Shown one piece after another: positions 47,515 to 57,808 of a DNA stretch of 64,000 bases; the stretch's first letter is position 1; each line of letters opens with the position of its first letter. Source of the stretch: Sclerodactyla briareus. Lineage: Eukaryota; Echinodermata; Holothuroidea; Dendrochirotida; Sclerodactylidae. The position numbers were made by a program, and so were the translations under genes. The notes beneath the pieces are model-generated. The model was not told the origin of the DNA. It did not search any database and saw nothing but the letters and a program-made list of their open reading frames with translations. The DNA lies in the NCBI GenBank assembly GCA_026419785.1, contig JAODTK010005878.1:1-64000 (forward strand), given 5' to 3'.

Positions 47515-47676
47515 TGCCTTTGTGTGAGCTCCCGATTGTAACAGGTCCATGCGAGGCATACATACCCAGTTGGGGCTTCAACTCGTCGGCTGGCCAGTGC
47601 CAAGAGTTTGGCTATGGTGGTTGCCAGGGAAACGATAATCGGTTCGAAACCCTTGACGACTGCAATGAGCGATGTG
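47515..47676 (+). CDS. Inhibitor gene 1, exon 4: Kunitz/BPTI domain
   Basis: Read in phase 1 from a strong acceptor, the exon encodes a complete Kunitz domain of about 53 residues with all six cysteines: LCELP, GPCEAYIPSWGFN, GQCQEFGYGGCQGNDNRF, DDCNERC. Conserved Phe, Tyr-Gly-Gly and Asn-Arg-Phe positions are kept. It ends at TGTG|GTAAGA in phase 1, so at least one further exon is expected. The residue after the second cysteine (P1) is Glu instead of the Lys/Arg of trypsin-inhibiting members, so target specificity is probably different. There is no stop inside, and codons look conserved, unlike the Kazal exon before it. The open frame continues into the intron only by chance. Confidence 0.9.
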
Positions 47677-47794
47677 GTAAGAATGAGAATATTCAACCTA
47701 GTCTACCACTATAGTTGACTATCACATCTAACCATTGAACTACGGTTGGCATCCTACCAAAACATAAGCCTTCCTGATCTCCAACTCCTAAAGC
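47677..47794. other. Start of intron after the Kunitz exon
   Basis: Begins GTAAGA. The following exon of this gene was not found in the next 15 kb by eye. Confidence 0.35.
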
Positions 47795-47798
47795 CGGG

Positions 47799-47882
47799 TG
47801 CTCACCTACCGACATCTATCCACCGACTTCTGCTTGATGCATCGGACAGGAAGTCGGCGGATAGATATCGGTAGGTGAGCAG
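47799..47882. repeat. Hairpin with 31-base arms
   Basis: Arms at 47800-47830 and 47850-47880 are inverted copies with two mismatches: gctcacctaccgacatctat against atagatatcggtaggtgagc. The loop is 19 bases. It may be the left terminus of a MITE or a self-folding element. The adjoining 200 bases are rich in tcgg words. Confidence 0.7.
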
Positions 47883-48410
47883 CTAAACTATTTAAAAAGT
47901 CTGCGGTAACATCGGCGTGTATCGGGCGGTTTTGAACATGTTCAAAAATTTCGGGACATCGGCATCGGTGTCGAACTGAAATCTGCTATTGAATATCATT
48001 AGGTCGCAGCGTTCGCATACAGGCCGAAGACTTTCGGTGTCGAAACAGCCGACAAGCAGAATTGCTACATTGTCATTAATAAGCCAGTTCACGGTTGCAG
48101 TGTAATGATATAATAATGATTTGGGGGACAAAGGTCACCGGAGTACGCTAACACACATTAACGCTGCACAAGCAAGCAGCATGAAAATCTGATTGTCCTC
48201 ATGCGAGAACTACACATCCTTCCAGCACGGACCTTTGCAGATTTCCCTCATACATATTGACAGTTACATATTAAAACACAAAAATCGAATCGCCTAACGT
48301 TCGACACAGTTTTAAAAATGATCCGTGAAGATCCGCAATGGGAGAAAAGCTCGTCTGTTCTTCTGTGCTGCTAAACCGTGAGCAGGCTGTGAGCATGCGC
48401 AATCGCGACC
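47883..48410. other. No gene seen
   Basis: Repeats of cgg/tcgg words near 47905-48060 suggest an extension of the hairpin element. No frame is supported. Confidence 0.4.
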
Positions 48411-48761
48411 GTGAACAAGCTTATTGACGCAAATTCACGTAGTATAAAAAGCACGTACATTATGGACTATACACAACTTCTGGTCATTAATAACAGTAAT
48501 TTAGAAAACGAAAATTACCTACAAACTGCCACCGAAAAACTTCCTACAAGTCTTTACCCCGGGAGGAGAAGAGTAAAGATACTTTGCATAATAATGCAAA
48601 CAGGGTACGGTGAGAAAACAGCAAACTACAAAGTAAAAATTGGCTTCTCTTTATACAATTTTATAGAAGAAACTTTACAAAATTTACTCGATGAAAAAAT
48701 CAGCATTAACACGAAGCCTGATATCTTAACAATTAGTGACATAATATTACTACCTGTATGA
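48411..48761 (+). CDS. Uncharacterised open frame, 116 codons
   Basis: A single uninterrupted frame with an even, lysine/asparagine/isoleucine-rich composition that reads more like protein than most frames here. It has no signal peptide, cysteine motif or known domain that I can recognise. No promoter or splice context is clear. It lies next to LINE sequence on the opposite strand (48920-49560), so it may be mobile-element debris or chance. I do not assign a function. Confidence 0.2.
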   Translation: MNKLIDANSRSIKSTYIMDYTQLLVINNSNLENENYLQTATEKLPTSLYPGRRRVKILCIIMQTGYGEKTANYKVKIGFSLYNFIEETLQNLLDEKISINTKPDILTISDIILLPV

Positions 48762-48919
48762 TGAAACTGCTACTCAAAAAAGCATCTCGATTTCCATATT
48801 ATAAATTTACGAATACAGGAGGAATACCGAAACCTGTTGAAGACATTATTAGCAATGCGAATTACAGGAAAGCCGAATAAGTACATATTTAAGTCAAGCA
48901 CAGTGTTATTTTCAGTCAG

Positions 48920-49560
48920 TTTGTGATAACGTCTTTGATCCAACCAATAACAGAATGAATCTCAGAGCAGTCCAAACAAATGTGACTTTCCGTCTCAATA
49001 GCGTTACTCACAAAAGGGACAAAGACCCCGTCTCCATTTTCAACTTGGCAATGCTAATACCAGTATACAGAATTCGGGGATGAGTAACCGCACATTGGAA
49101 ATCACATAACTTGTTATCTAACAAACTGTCACAAACTGCCTTCCAGATTTCATTCCGAGGGAGAGATGGATTTTTCCGCACTCAGCAACAGTAATATCCT
49201 CTTGTAGGGGAGTTTTAACGATCTCTTTTGGTAGACTTACACGAATTAACAAAATCAGGATCAATTGAAAACAGTTTAAGGATAATATTGCAGGCAAGCG
49301 TGTCGTGAGGAAATAGAACAGATTCGTAGGTTCGAGAGTGGAGATCGATCGATGAGGGGGACCCCTGGCGGACACCACGAGATATGTTAACAGGATCAGA
49401 GAGATGACCATTAACGAGAATCCGACTATTAATATTCTCCTACATTATTGAAATGCCAACGAATAAAATTGTCACTAAATTTAACTTACGGAGCACTCTC
49501 AACAATAAAACGCCAGTTAGCGTATTCAAATGCTTTCTGTTGGTCCGTTGGTTGCAGCCA
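48920..49560 (-). mobile_element. L1/Tx1-like LINE fragment
   Basis: The minus strand carries DQQKAFEYANWRFI (about 49.53 kb), then NSRILVNGHLSDPVNISRGV and a VRQG-like turn (about 49.38 kb), which match the DFxKAFDRV...GVRQGCPLSP part of L1/Tx1 reverse transcriptases. Near 48.97 kb, an ETESHICLDCSEIHSVIG stretch resembles the C-terminal zinc-knuckle region of that group. Much of the RT between is lost. Confidence 0.6.
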
Positions 49561-49589
49561 CTTTCCTACACGAGAAAGGAGGGGGTGAA

Positions 49590-49685
49590 AGTTGGTATAT
49601 GTGACGACACCGGGGTTTGAACCAGGAACCTCAGGCATTGCAGGCGGTACTTTACCGTCCCTGCCACCTCAATGCTTTTGCAAAA
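49590..49685 (-). mobile_element. tRNA-like SINE head
   Basis: On the minus strand: GTGGCAGGGACGGTAAAGTA (A-box-like) and, about 40 bases on, CCTGGTTCAAACCCCG (B-box). The spacing is as in a tRNA gene but anticodon and acceptor stems are not intact, so this is a SINE head rather than a tRNA gene. The plus-strand frame PGFEPGTSG is its antisense. Confidence 0.6.
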
Positions 49686-49984
49686 ATGCTCTATGGAATT
49701 TACGTTTGAATTCTGCGTTAATGTTTCGGTTTCATTCTCGGTACGACAAGGTCGAATCTTATATCCACTACCGAAATACTGGGAAATATCTCCTTGAGTA
49801 TATTTTGTGTGGTTGTAACTTTGCTGTTGTTGTTGTTGCCAAACAGACACAAAATCTCCTAACCCGTTTCGACTTTAGCTTTCAGTTAAGTGGGTCACAG
49901 TTAAACCTTATCAAAAAACAGTCACTTCGGCCATTGCTCTCAATAATTTGTGGCAGAATATAGACGTCCCATTTCCGTTGAAGA

Positions 49985-50115
49985 TTGGGGAGGGGGGGGG
50001 GGGGGAGAATGGACTTGTAGACTATCTAAGCGGAGCGCCACCATTGGTTTGCGCGGGATCGTACAAGGAAATTTTTGGCACATGAGACTCCTCAGATGGC
50101 AAAAGAGGGCACTTA
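49985..50115 (-). repeat. Unnamed G/C-run repeat (family C), copy 3
   Basis: A G run followed by actatctaagcggagcgcca, ccattggtttgcgcg and aaatttttggcac, which is the reverse complement of the pattern in copies 1 and 2. Confidence 0.6.
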
Positions 50116-51090
50116 GCATGTCTAAACGGCTGTCGTGGAGGGAGGGTTTTTTGGTACTCCAACCATTGGCTTACAAAATTTGAACCGAAATCTCAAAATG
50201 GTGACCATCTCCATCCTCGGGGTCGTTTTTAGCCGCCATATAGGGGCAGTGTTGACACCTTCTGATGAGTCGTTCCGTTGAAGTAATACGTGAAAAACAG
50301 CCGTCTCGTCAAACTTCAACCGATGACTCGACATGAAAGTCCGACCACGTGCTATGTGCTCAACTATTGACGGAAACAAAGCTTATCAGTGACGCCACGG
50401 TGAGGCAGATAATCAAATAAACGAAATGGCTGGATCGGTAAGTATCAACACTGCCCTTATACGCCCTCCCCCATCGGCTGGCCTGTCGTCTGTGGAGTTC
50501 AACACAGGCCGCCGTTCAATAGTACCCCCGCAATTTGTCACCAGTGTTAACCTCAATCCGCTCTGAACTTCCGCCCCTCGTCCCATCCCAATTCCTCTTG
50601 ACCCTACTAGGTGATCTTAGATAAAAAAATTATTTTCACATGAAGAAGAATAGACAATGCCATTTCTCTAGAATATGCTTATAGGGACTGAGACGCCGTT
50701 GGCTTCCAAGTCCTATGTCGGTGAGGATAATAAGGTTCGGCTCCACGCGGCTTCAGCGTTTCGCACAACCCATGTTCTGTTCAAATAGTAGGCCTTACCG
50801 GATATGGGATCAGTCCCATGGATGACAAGGTCACGAGGTCATTTCAATTCCAATGTGATCCGAAACCGAAGTTCGTCAAGTGCATATATAAAGCATTGCC
50901 TATGACGACGTCAAGTCTATATAGAGGGGGATAGATTGCGTAGGTGGTATTATAACAAACAACACATATCATCGTTCCGACTGGGGCGAAAACTAAGTGC
51001 CCCCCCCCCCCCCACCAGTTGTTTCTCTACCACATCGGTCGAGAAAAACAAACCTATGTAGGATGACCCCTGCCAATTGGTCGTGAAGTA
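50116..51090. other. No gene supported; possible tiny first exon
   Basis: At 50426-50438 the sequence ATGGCTGGATCG|GTAAGTATC offers a start codon in fair context followed at once by a consensus donor, with a CACGTG at 50346-50351. This could be a short first exon but nothing downstream supports it. A C run lies at 51001-51013. Confidence 0.25.
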
Positions 51091-51092
51091 CC

Positions 51093-51258
51093 TGACTACT
51101 TGGGGACCACGCCTGAATGTTCGCTACGCTAAAGTAGAAGAAAGGGGTCAAAGCCCTGGTAACGGGCTAACGGCCCGTTAGTTACCAGGGCGTAGGAGTT
51201 TTAGGACACCTCTCCTACTTACGTGGAACATTCAGGCCGTGTCCCCAAGTAGTTCAAT
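51093..51258. mobile_element. Self-complementary hairpin element
   Basis: Left arm (51093-51173) and right arm (51177-51258) are inverted copies with small indels. Gactacttgggg...cctgaatgtt faces aacattcagg...ccccaagtagtt, and the core CCCTGGTAAC faces GTTACCAGGG. Such nearly loopless palindromes are typical of foldback-type MITEs. Non-coding. Confidence 0.75.
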
Positions 51259-52335
51259 TGTACCAGTCATTCCAGGGATACTGGCCGAAAATATCTTTCG
51301 TGTCTCGGGTCGAGAGGCGAACTCTTGACTTGCGGTTGAATGTAAAAATAATAGTAATAGAAAAGTATAGTAATGCGTGGCGGAGTCAGTAATAGAGTGA
51401 GGTTGTTACAGGCAAGGTTGGATATTCTTCGATCCAGATCGTGAGGACTACTTAGAAAGACATACATTGTCAAACATTCATTCAAATGTTTAGTGTTGAC
51501 TGTTGGCTGAAATATTGGGGGGATGGGGATACATAGGGCATCCCCCCTGACCAAAATATTTGGCGAGGTGGGAGAGCATCCCCCACCCCCCACCCCCCCC
51601 GGATCGACGCCTTTGGTGCAAAAAAAAGAAGGCAAGAAGTACCATCGTAAAGTCCTTTGCATGCCCCGACCGTGGTCCGAAAACCGACCTCCTGGGGGGA
51701 AGGCGACTCTCTCCGACTGTTGCAATCAGTCGGTATCCACTCCCCCGAAACTGTTCAGCTCCACTGGAGTCGATCAAGACGCTTTAATCGTTCTTCATAT
51801 ATAGCGAATCACGCTAACAATAATATGTATCTGGTAGTTTTGTTTTATTTGAATCGCGGAACAACAAGCTGACAAGTGGACAAATAAGGCCTGCAATTAT
51901 AACTATTGATTTCCTTATAGTTTCGATAGTCAGGACAGGAAGGAAAGGTACATAAGGCTACGACACATTAACATGATAGTGGTTTATAGCGTTACAAGAA
52001 GAAGAAGAAAAACAGTTATATAAAATAAGACATTCTGGAAAGTACCAATGGCTAGGGTTATGCATCAGAATGAGTTGTGAAGATAAGAAGGTTGACAGGC
52101 TTCTTGGACTGATCCTAAATGTGTGATGGAACGCGACTGCAATGACTGTGTTAAATGTCGTCAAGTGGCATTTTCCTTAGTACCTTCAGTTTACTCATAT
52201 TAAAACAATGCAATGAAAACTCTAACGATAATGCGGATTGAGCAAGCGATCATTTACCCAGCAGAGTATTTCAACATTGGGCTGAGCAGATTATTGTTTT
52301 TTTTCAAGTTTTTTTTCGCGACAGCGACCCAATTG
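51259..52335. other. No gene seen; a G/C-run block
   Basis: Around 51515-51610 lie G and C runs facing each other (tggggggatgggga and ccccaccccccacccccccc), resembling the hAT-type MITEs, without resolved ends. The long minus-strand frame at 51267-51725 crosses this block and is not supported. Confidence 0.45.
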
Positions 52336-52336
52336 G

Positions 52337-52507
52337 CCAGTTCGTTGTGCACTCAAGAGTACGAACCCTGTTTGTGGGTCTAACGGGTTCATTACAGCAA
52401 TTTAACTGCTTCTTCAAATATAGCTAAACGGGTGACGACCCCGAGTTTGAGACAAGGGACTTTTCACTTGCACGACGAAATCGTAGAAGAATCTAGACAA
52501 GGGATCG
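52337..52507 (+). pseudogene. Decayed Kazal exon (dead paralog)
   Basis: The frame at 52346-52402 reads CALKSTNPVCGSNGFI, close to the Kazal CIKVYFPVCGSNGIM of inhibitor gene 1. One base frame later, HYSNLTASSNIAKRVTTPSL parallels MYSNLCRFNLAKRCDYPSLE, with the cysteines replaced. The block ends at ATCG|GTAAGA, the same donor style as exon 3. A stop, a frame change and lost cysteines show it is dead. The residue two after the second cysteine is Leu here. It lies between inhibitor genes 1 and 2 and marks a third, lost member of the family. Confidence 0.7.
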
Positions 52508-53465
52508 GTAAGAATCTTCACGCAAGCTAATCTATGTGAATAGTAAAGTCCAATAATATGATATTAACCATAATACATAATCTACAACTGTTTGCCTACC
52601 GTCTCCTACGCCGACAAGGAGGTCGGAATGGTACCTCTGCCCCCAGTTAGAAATCTGGAGGCAGGATTAAGGACTGGTGTACCATTCCGCCCCCCTCCCC
52701 CCCCCCCCACTCCGCGCGTCTGAAAACACACCGTTTTGATTTTTTTCAAAACCGCATTCGGCATCATGCTTTGTCACCACTTCAGTCTTGTCCCCGCATT
52801 TTCAGTCAGATGGCTTGAATTTCCTTTTCTGATAATATAATTATTAGATTCAATAGCCAGGTGTTACGTCCGTGCGAAAAATTTCCCGCGCTTTGCGCAC
52901 AATAGCATTAGTCAATTAACACGCATATTTACAACGGGACCGCCGTGATTGGATTGTCGGTAATGTTAGCAAGTCAATTGTGATATTGTTTATGATTGGG
53001 ATTAGGGTAGTGATTAGATTCACGTACAAGCAATGCGGAAAGAGCTTGTAAAAATCTGCGAATGATATCAAGCATTCTTTTTTTACAGTAGGCTAGTGCA
53101 AACTTGTGTATTACATCCTGCAGAGGACTAAAAAAAAAGCGTTTTGGATAGTCAGCTGAAGGGCGTGGGAAAACGAGGTAGCTCAAGCCACCCGCCTCTC
53201 CATCTTATACCCCCAATTCGGACAAAAACAGTTTACCATGGTCAAAAATGAAACCGCCGAGATGGATATAAAAAAAAAACAAAAACTTGAGAGAGAATAT
53301 CTAGGGAGAAATTTTATGGAAATTCCGACCAAAAATGCAAAATTCAGGAGAGAAGATTAGGCGGAGAATTTTAAAATCGAATATCAACAAAACTGCAAAC
53401 GTTTGGGCGCGCTTCGCGCGCAATACCTTCAGTGTAGTTCAGACTCAGAGCAGGCAAACCGCATC
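52508..53465. other. No gene seen
   Basis: Between 52590 and 52700 a ccgtctcctacgcc...gaggtcggaatggtacc stretch partly faces ggtgtaccattccgcc, a small inverted pair. A C run follows at 52690-52708. No exon is recognised. Confidence 0.4.
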
Positions 53466-53469
53466 TAAG

Positions 53470-54410
53470 GACATGTGAAAAGGCAAAATTATTTTTGGAA
53501 ACGATTCCTGTGAGTGTTTTTAAGGAGTGCTAAAAAGCGCTAAATGCATCAAAAGGCAACTGCTGTAAATGTGACATTTTCCAAATTTTTTGAGAGAGCT
53601 GGATTGGGCGGTCATAGGGCCTCACCAAGCAAACTGCCCACACACTTTTCTGAAATGAGAAATTCGGGGGGAAACTACAAGAAAAATTCGTGAGAAAGTT
53701 GGGCGCGGAAAAGGCGAAAGTGAAATGGAAACTGGCGGATTCTCTGACTCTTCTGCTGACTGACACAAATTTATTGATAAATGGCCCGGAAGGCATGCGA
53801 AAATTTTCCACGTCGGTGCCAGTCTTCCGGAACCCACTCAGGATTCGGGAAGAGCTATTAGTCCCAGGGACTTCAGTTATAATTTGGCCAGAAGAATTCA
53901 AAAAATCCTGAGTAGCAAGTGGCATAGAAGGGCGTGAAAATGCAAAATTATTTTGTACGAAGGGAGTGTTTAGGAGTTCATAAGCATAGGATGCATCTAA
54001 GGCCCCCTGGATTTGGCGGTCATAGGGAGCATACCAAGCAAACTTGCCAACCACTTTCTGAATGAGGGAATTCGGGGGGAAAAATCAAGAAAATTAGTGA
54101 GAAATTGGGCAGCGAAAAGGCGAAAGTGAAATGCGAAAAGGCCCGGATCTCTGAATTCTGCTGACTGACCCAATTAGTGATAAAATGCCCGGACGGAATG
54201 CGAAAATTTTCCACGCGCGGTGCCAGTCTTCCGGTACCCCACAGGCTTAGGGAAGAGCTACTTCGTGCCCATGGACTTCAGTTCTAATTGGGCAGAAAAT
54301 TCACAAAATCCTGAGTAGCAAGTGGATCAAGGGCGTGAAAATGCAAAATTTCTGTAACGAATGTGAGTGTTTACGAGTGTCATAATGCATCGGATTGCAT
54401 CTAGGCCCCC
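53470..54410. repeat. Tandem repeat, about 410-base unit, about 2.3 copies
   Basis: Units begin near 53607 and 54017 with ggcggtcatagggxxx...accaagcaaact. They share gaatgagxgaattcgggggga, aaaggcgaaagtgaaatg, gaaaattttccacg, ggtgccagtcttccgg, ttcagttxtaattggxcagaa, aaatcctgagtagcaagtgg and gggcgtgaaaatgcaaaatt. A partial unit precedes 53540. The 174-codon minus-strand frame at 53530-54054 lies within the repeat and is not a gene I support. Confidence 0.75.
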
Positions 54411-54722
54411 TTGAAATGCAAATATTTCAAAAACTGGGAAGAGGGGGCTCTCCGGAGGTCTCTGAGAAGTGAGACTTTAGACTTACTAATCTTAATGCCT
54501 TTTGAGTCGATTTGGCCGAGAAAAGCACAAGATTCAGAGAACGCAAAATCAATCTATAGAAAAAACATGGAGTGCTCATTGCACACCAAATTGCAGATAA
54601 GGGCCACAGGAAAATGCAAACATTTGCAAAGGGGGAGGAGGACACCTCCTCAGACCCCTCTCCAGACCGTCATCAAACTTCAGCCCCCCCCCAATCAAAA
54701 AGTACCGTTCCTACGCCACTAG
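54411..54722 (+). mobile_element. hAT-like right end
   Basis: Contains gggggaggaggacacctcctcagacccctc, a C run and the terminal word CCGTTCCTACGCCACTAG, the inverted form of a CAGTGGCGTAGGAACGG-type hAT terminus. The block resembles the right end of the inner element at 15413-16479. The left terminus was not found. The tandem repeat just before may be its interior. Confidence 0.5.
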
Positions 54723-55264
54723 TCACAGTGGTATGCCAAATGAAAAATTAGTCCCGATATACGAGAGCGCAATTCGTCGTGATATCATGTCCATAATTCC
54801 CCCAGGTGGCGGCGTATATAAAACACTCAAGGAACATTAACGTAAATTTATTATCAGAAGGATTTGCGTTATATATGTTGTCCTCTCTTTACGAAATACG
54901 GGAGATTGAATGAAGTTGGCTTGGTTAGTCAACCATAACATGTAGGCTACAAAGACCATGCAACAGGAATGATAGTTGGGTTCCGTATAAGAAGGAAAAA
55001 ATCATAATTCCTTTGTAAACACTTTATCTTCCATCTGCTAGCAAGGGTAGGCATTTACTGTGTACTTACTTCATAGACCGCCTACATAATGATCTATTCT
55101 CACAACATTGAATATGGAGACTTGGAAAAAACATGTCCTGTTTCCACACGTACATTTCACAGTTATTTCACACCTATGATGACGTATGTAAAAAAAGGCA
55201 CTAAATCCAGTGGATAATCTTGCGATTATACTGCACACTTCTACTCATTCATTTTGTACCTTAC
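54723..55264. other. No gene seen
   Basis: A/T-rich spacer with no supported feature. Confidence 0.45.
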
Positions 55265-55266
55265 AG

Positions 55267-55404
55267 ATTGTCGGCGGTCGGTGCCAGGAACCAGAATGCC
55301 CAGACGGAGTTGCCACACACCAGAGGGAAGTGTGGCCCTGTCGCATCGGCGCGTTTGAATTTAATCAAACAATTTGACAACTTCGATACATTTCGGTGTT
55401 TTTA
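55267..55404 (+). pseudogene. Possible decayed inhibitor (Kunitz-like) exon
   Basis: A good acceptor (TTTGTACCTTACAG, ending 55266) is followed by a frame reading TELPHTRGKCGPVASARLN and FDTFRCF. The ELP...GxC start recalls a Kunitz domain, but the first cysteine, the YGGC core and the last cysteines are missing. Another frame reads RCQEPECPDGV, so the identity is uncertain. Position after the dead Kazal exon at 52.3 kb would fit a dead gene with the same exon order as gene 1. Confidence 0.2.
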
Positions 55405-56815
55405 GCGTTTTAGCGTCGTTTATGGTATGGGGGCTCTTCAGTAATTGGGAAGTTAATGATATGAGTGAATTTTCGAATAGCTGTAGATATCAAGGTCGGA
55501 TCAGGGAAGGAAATGGTTAGGAGGTCCGCCTCTTTAGGCCGGAGGCGCGAACGAAAGGGCCACAGACTCGATTCTGTTCCCCCAGGGGAGGCTCTCCAGA
55601 AAAACCTTATCAGATGCAACAAGATAATTCGATGATGGTACGAAAGAGGCGCGAGCCGAGGTGCTCTTCTCGAAAACCGTCCTAGGAATATTGTGTGAGG
55701 ATATAGGAGAACGGAGGGGCTGATGGTCGGTGTGTCAATGTTTTTTGTTTCTGTTGGAATAAAGGTACCGTTTCCCAGACATCAGCTGTTATTCACTTTT
55801 GTTTAACGTACAGGATGGCGCCATGCCCTTGACGATCAATTAGAGGCGGTCAGCCAGTCGGTCGACTTCCGGACTTGGACGAGGGAGTGCTCCAGGAGTC
55901 ACCACCCCCGCTACAAGTTTAAACGGGGTCCTCGAGAGGTGGTCTTGTGAAGAGTAGCAAACGTCGTATGTGCAGTCTTATTATGATGAATCCGGACTGA
56001 AATGGTGCGTCGGGAGATACAAGCAAGTAGTGCGTGTTATAAAACAATATGTGACATAATCCACTGATGATGAGACGTATTGAGCGTCGTTTTGAGCTGT
56101 CCTCGACGGGGCGAGCACTGTATAAAACTCCGAATATTATATGTGGAGGCAATCAGTCGTGTTTCTTGGAGCATTCCATTTTGTTTTAAGCAAGCGCTAT
56201 TGTTGAACGTCTCGTTGTGTGGCAAATACCGTATGATATGATAAAAAATCAAACAGTTTGGGATTGAATACAGGAATTCAAAATATCAACATGATATTTC
56301 ATTTGAACATTGAATGACCGTCAGCATTTTCGTCGGTAACCATTGTACAGGGGTTCATTTCCAACTTGATAGAACAGTTCATAAACTGACTTTCAGTAAT
56401 TTTTGAATAACCCGACAAAACATTCAAAAGTCTATTTTTTATATGGCCAGTATTATTTCGCAGGTACCACCAATATACCAATATCTGTTTACATGAATTC
56501 ACCTTTATTAATCTCTGATGGCCTTGGAATGTTTCGATTTCAACTGCCTCGTGTGTTCTATGTGTCATGATCATACAACAATGCTTAGTATTTTGACCGT
56601 TGATGACTTTGACATAACTTTCAACAATTTACACAATTTACTATAGTGTAATTCGTAATGCGTATGCAAAGAAAAACTCATTAACCTATGTACCTCTGTA
56701 GATGACCTTGGAGTAAACTTCATAACATTTCCACAACATGGCCTAATGTTAGTTATATTTTTATAAAAACTGACACAACTCATTCCGATTGCAGTTCATG
56801 ACAATCATTTCAAAT
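55405..56815. other. No gene seen
   Basis: No exon, repeat or motif supported. Minus-strand frames of 70-91 codons at 55.9-56.8 kb carry no domain. Confidence 0.45.
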
Positions 56816-56819
56816 ACAG

Positions 56820-56980
56820 ATCAATGAATAGGTGTAAAAACACTCCTGTGAAGACGGGTGGATTTCGAGCAAGTGTGACAGGAATCACTCTTTTGGGCTT
56901 CCGAGGGATTCGAACTCGCATCGATCTTGGGTCCGTGTGAGCTAGTGTACCGAACAGTGGGGTTCTAGATTGGCTGTTAG
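56820..56980 (-). mobile_element. tRNA-derived SINE head
   Basis: On the minus strand: ACTGTTCGGTACACTAGC (D-arm/A-box-like), cacacggacccaagatc, then GCGAGTTCGAATCCCTCGG (B-box at about 56905-56918) and a trailing part with ccaaaagagtgattcctgtc. The layout follows a Ser/Leu-type tRNA but stems are broken, so it is a SINE rather than a tRNA gene. Confidence 0.6.
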
Positions 56981-57625
56981 TTTATGGTAAAGAATCGATT
57001 GTGATTCCAAAAAACTGACAACCTGCTTCTGTGGATGGCTTTCAATTCTTCCCATCGAATTTTTCATTGCATTTTCCGTTCGTTCTGGGATATTGCTATT
57101 ATGTTATTAAAAGGATAACGTGTTTTTACTTTTTTTTCGGTGTTTGACGTGCGTTCGGAATTTGTAGTAGTTTGCTTAGTGCTTTGTTGTCGTTTCCCCT
57201 GCATGTGCCAGTCTTCCCTATCGATACTACTGAACATGAGTTACCATCCTAAACTGTTCGTGCCTGTTTCATTGCTGTTGTGAGGTTTTTGAAGTGATCG
57301 TTGTCCGTTGTCCCCTTGTGCATGTGGTGTCGACGGTAGTCATGGAACTGACCTTTTCAATATCACCCAAGATTGTTTCCTTCGCAGCATATCATTTCCT
57401 AACGAAAGCAAAAGTACTTACAGCTGTCGGAGTAGTGACCCGGGTTCCGTGGCTAAATGTAGGTAAGCTTGGTGCAAGTGTCCGCTCGGTAATATAACCA
57501 GCGATAGTCGGAGATGGCTAACGTGGCTTAATAACTACTTTTCGCGGTTGTTCACTCAGGCGAACTTATTGATAATTTAAGCGATCTCGTGGTGGTGTGA
57601 TCATCATAGTCGTAGTACTATAGTA
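56981..57625. other. No gene seen
   Basis: Short frames only. The 67-codon frame at 57294-57497 shows no domain. Confidence 0.4.
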
Positions 57626-57629
57626 TGTG

Positions 57630-57808
57630 CGGCCTGATGTGACAAAGAAGATACTGCAGAAACTTAAAAAGTGGTAAGGCCCCGGCAAGACGGAGGTTTA
57701 CCCTTCTATTAAAATTTTGCGGACCGTTGTCTCTGTTCCATTAGCCAGGTTAGCTGTTATTTTTCAATAACACCTTGCAAGAAGGTGTTGTTCCGGATTA
57801 TTGGAGGA
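57630..57808 (+). mobile_element. CR1/L2-like LINE, 5' piece before a hAT insertion
   Basis: Plus-strand frames read RPDVTKKILQKLKSGKAPG and then VLFRII-like / DYWRTG wording, corresponding to the L.KL...K.PGPDG...P..W..G block just before the RT core. The piece stops at TTGGAGGA (57801-57808), where the hAT element begins, and resumes at 59511. Confidence 0.7.

Noticed and set aside
49590-49685. Possible tRNA gene on the minus strand
   Set aside because: A- and B-box words are present but the stems and anticodon arm are not intact; better read as a SINE head.
51267-51725. 152-codon minus-strand frame
   Set aside because: It crosses G/C runs typical of MITEs here and has no recognisable domain.
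53530-54054. 174-codon minus-strand frame
   Set aside because: It sits within a 410-base tandem repeat, so openness and internal repetition come from the repeat.
56880-56980. Possible tRNA gene on the minus strand
   Set aside because: B-box is good but the acceptor stem does not close and a SINE-like trailer follows.
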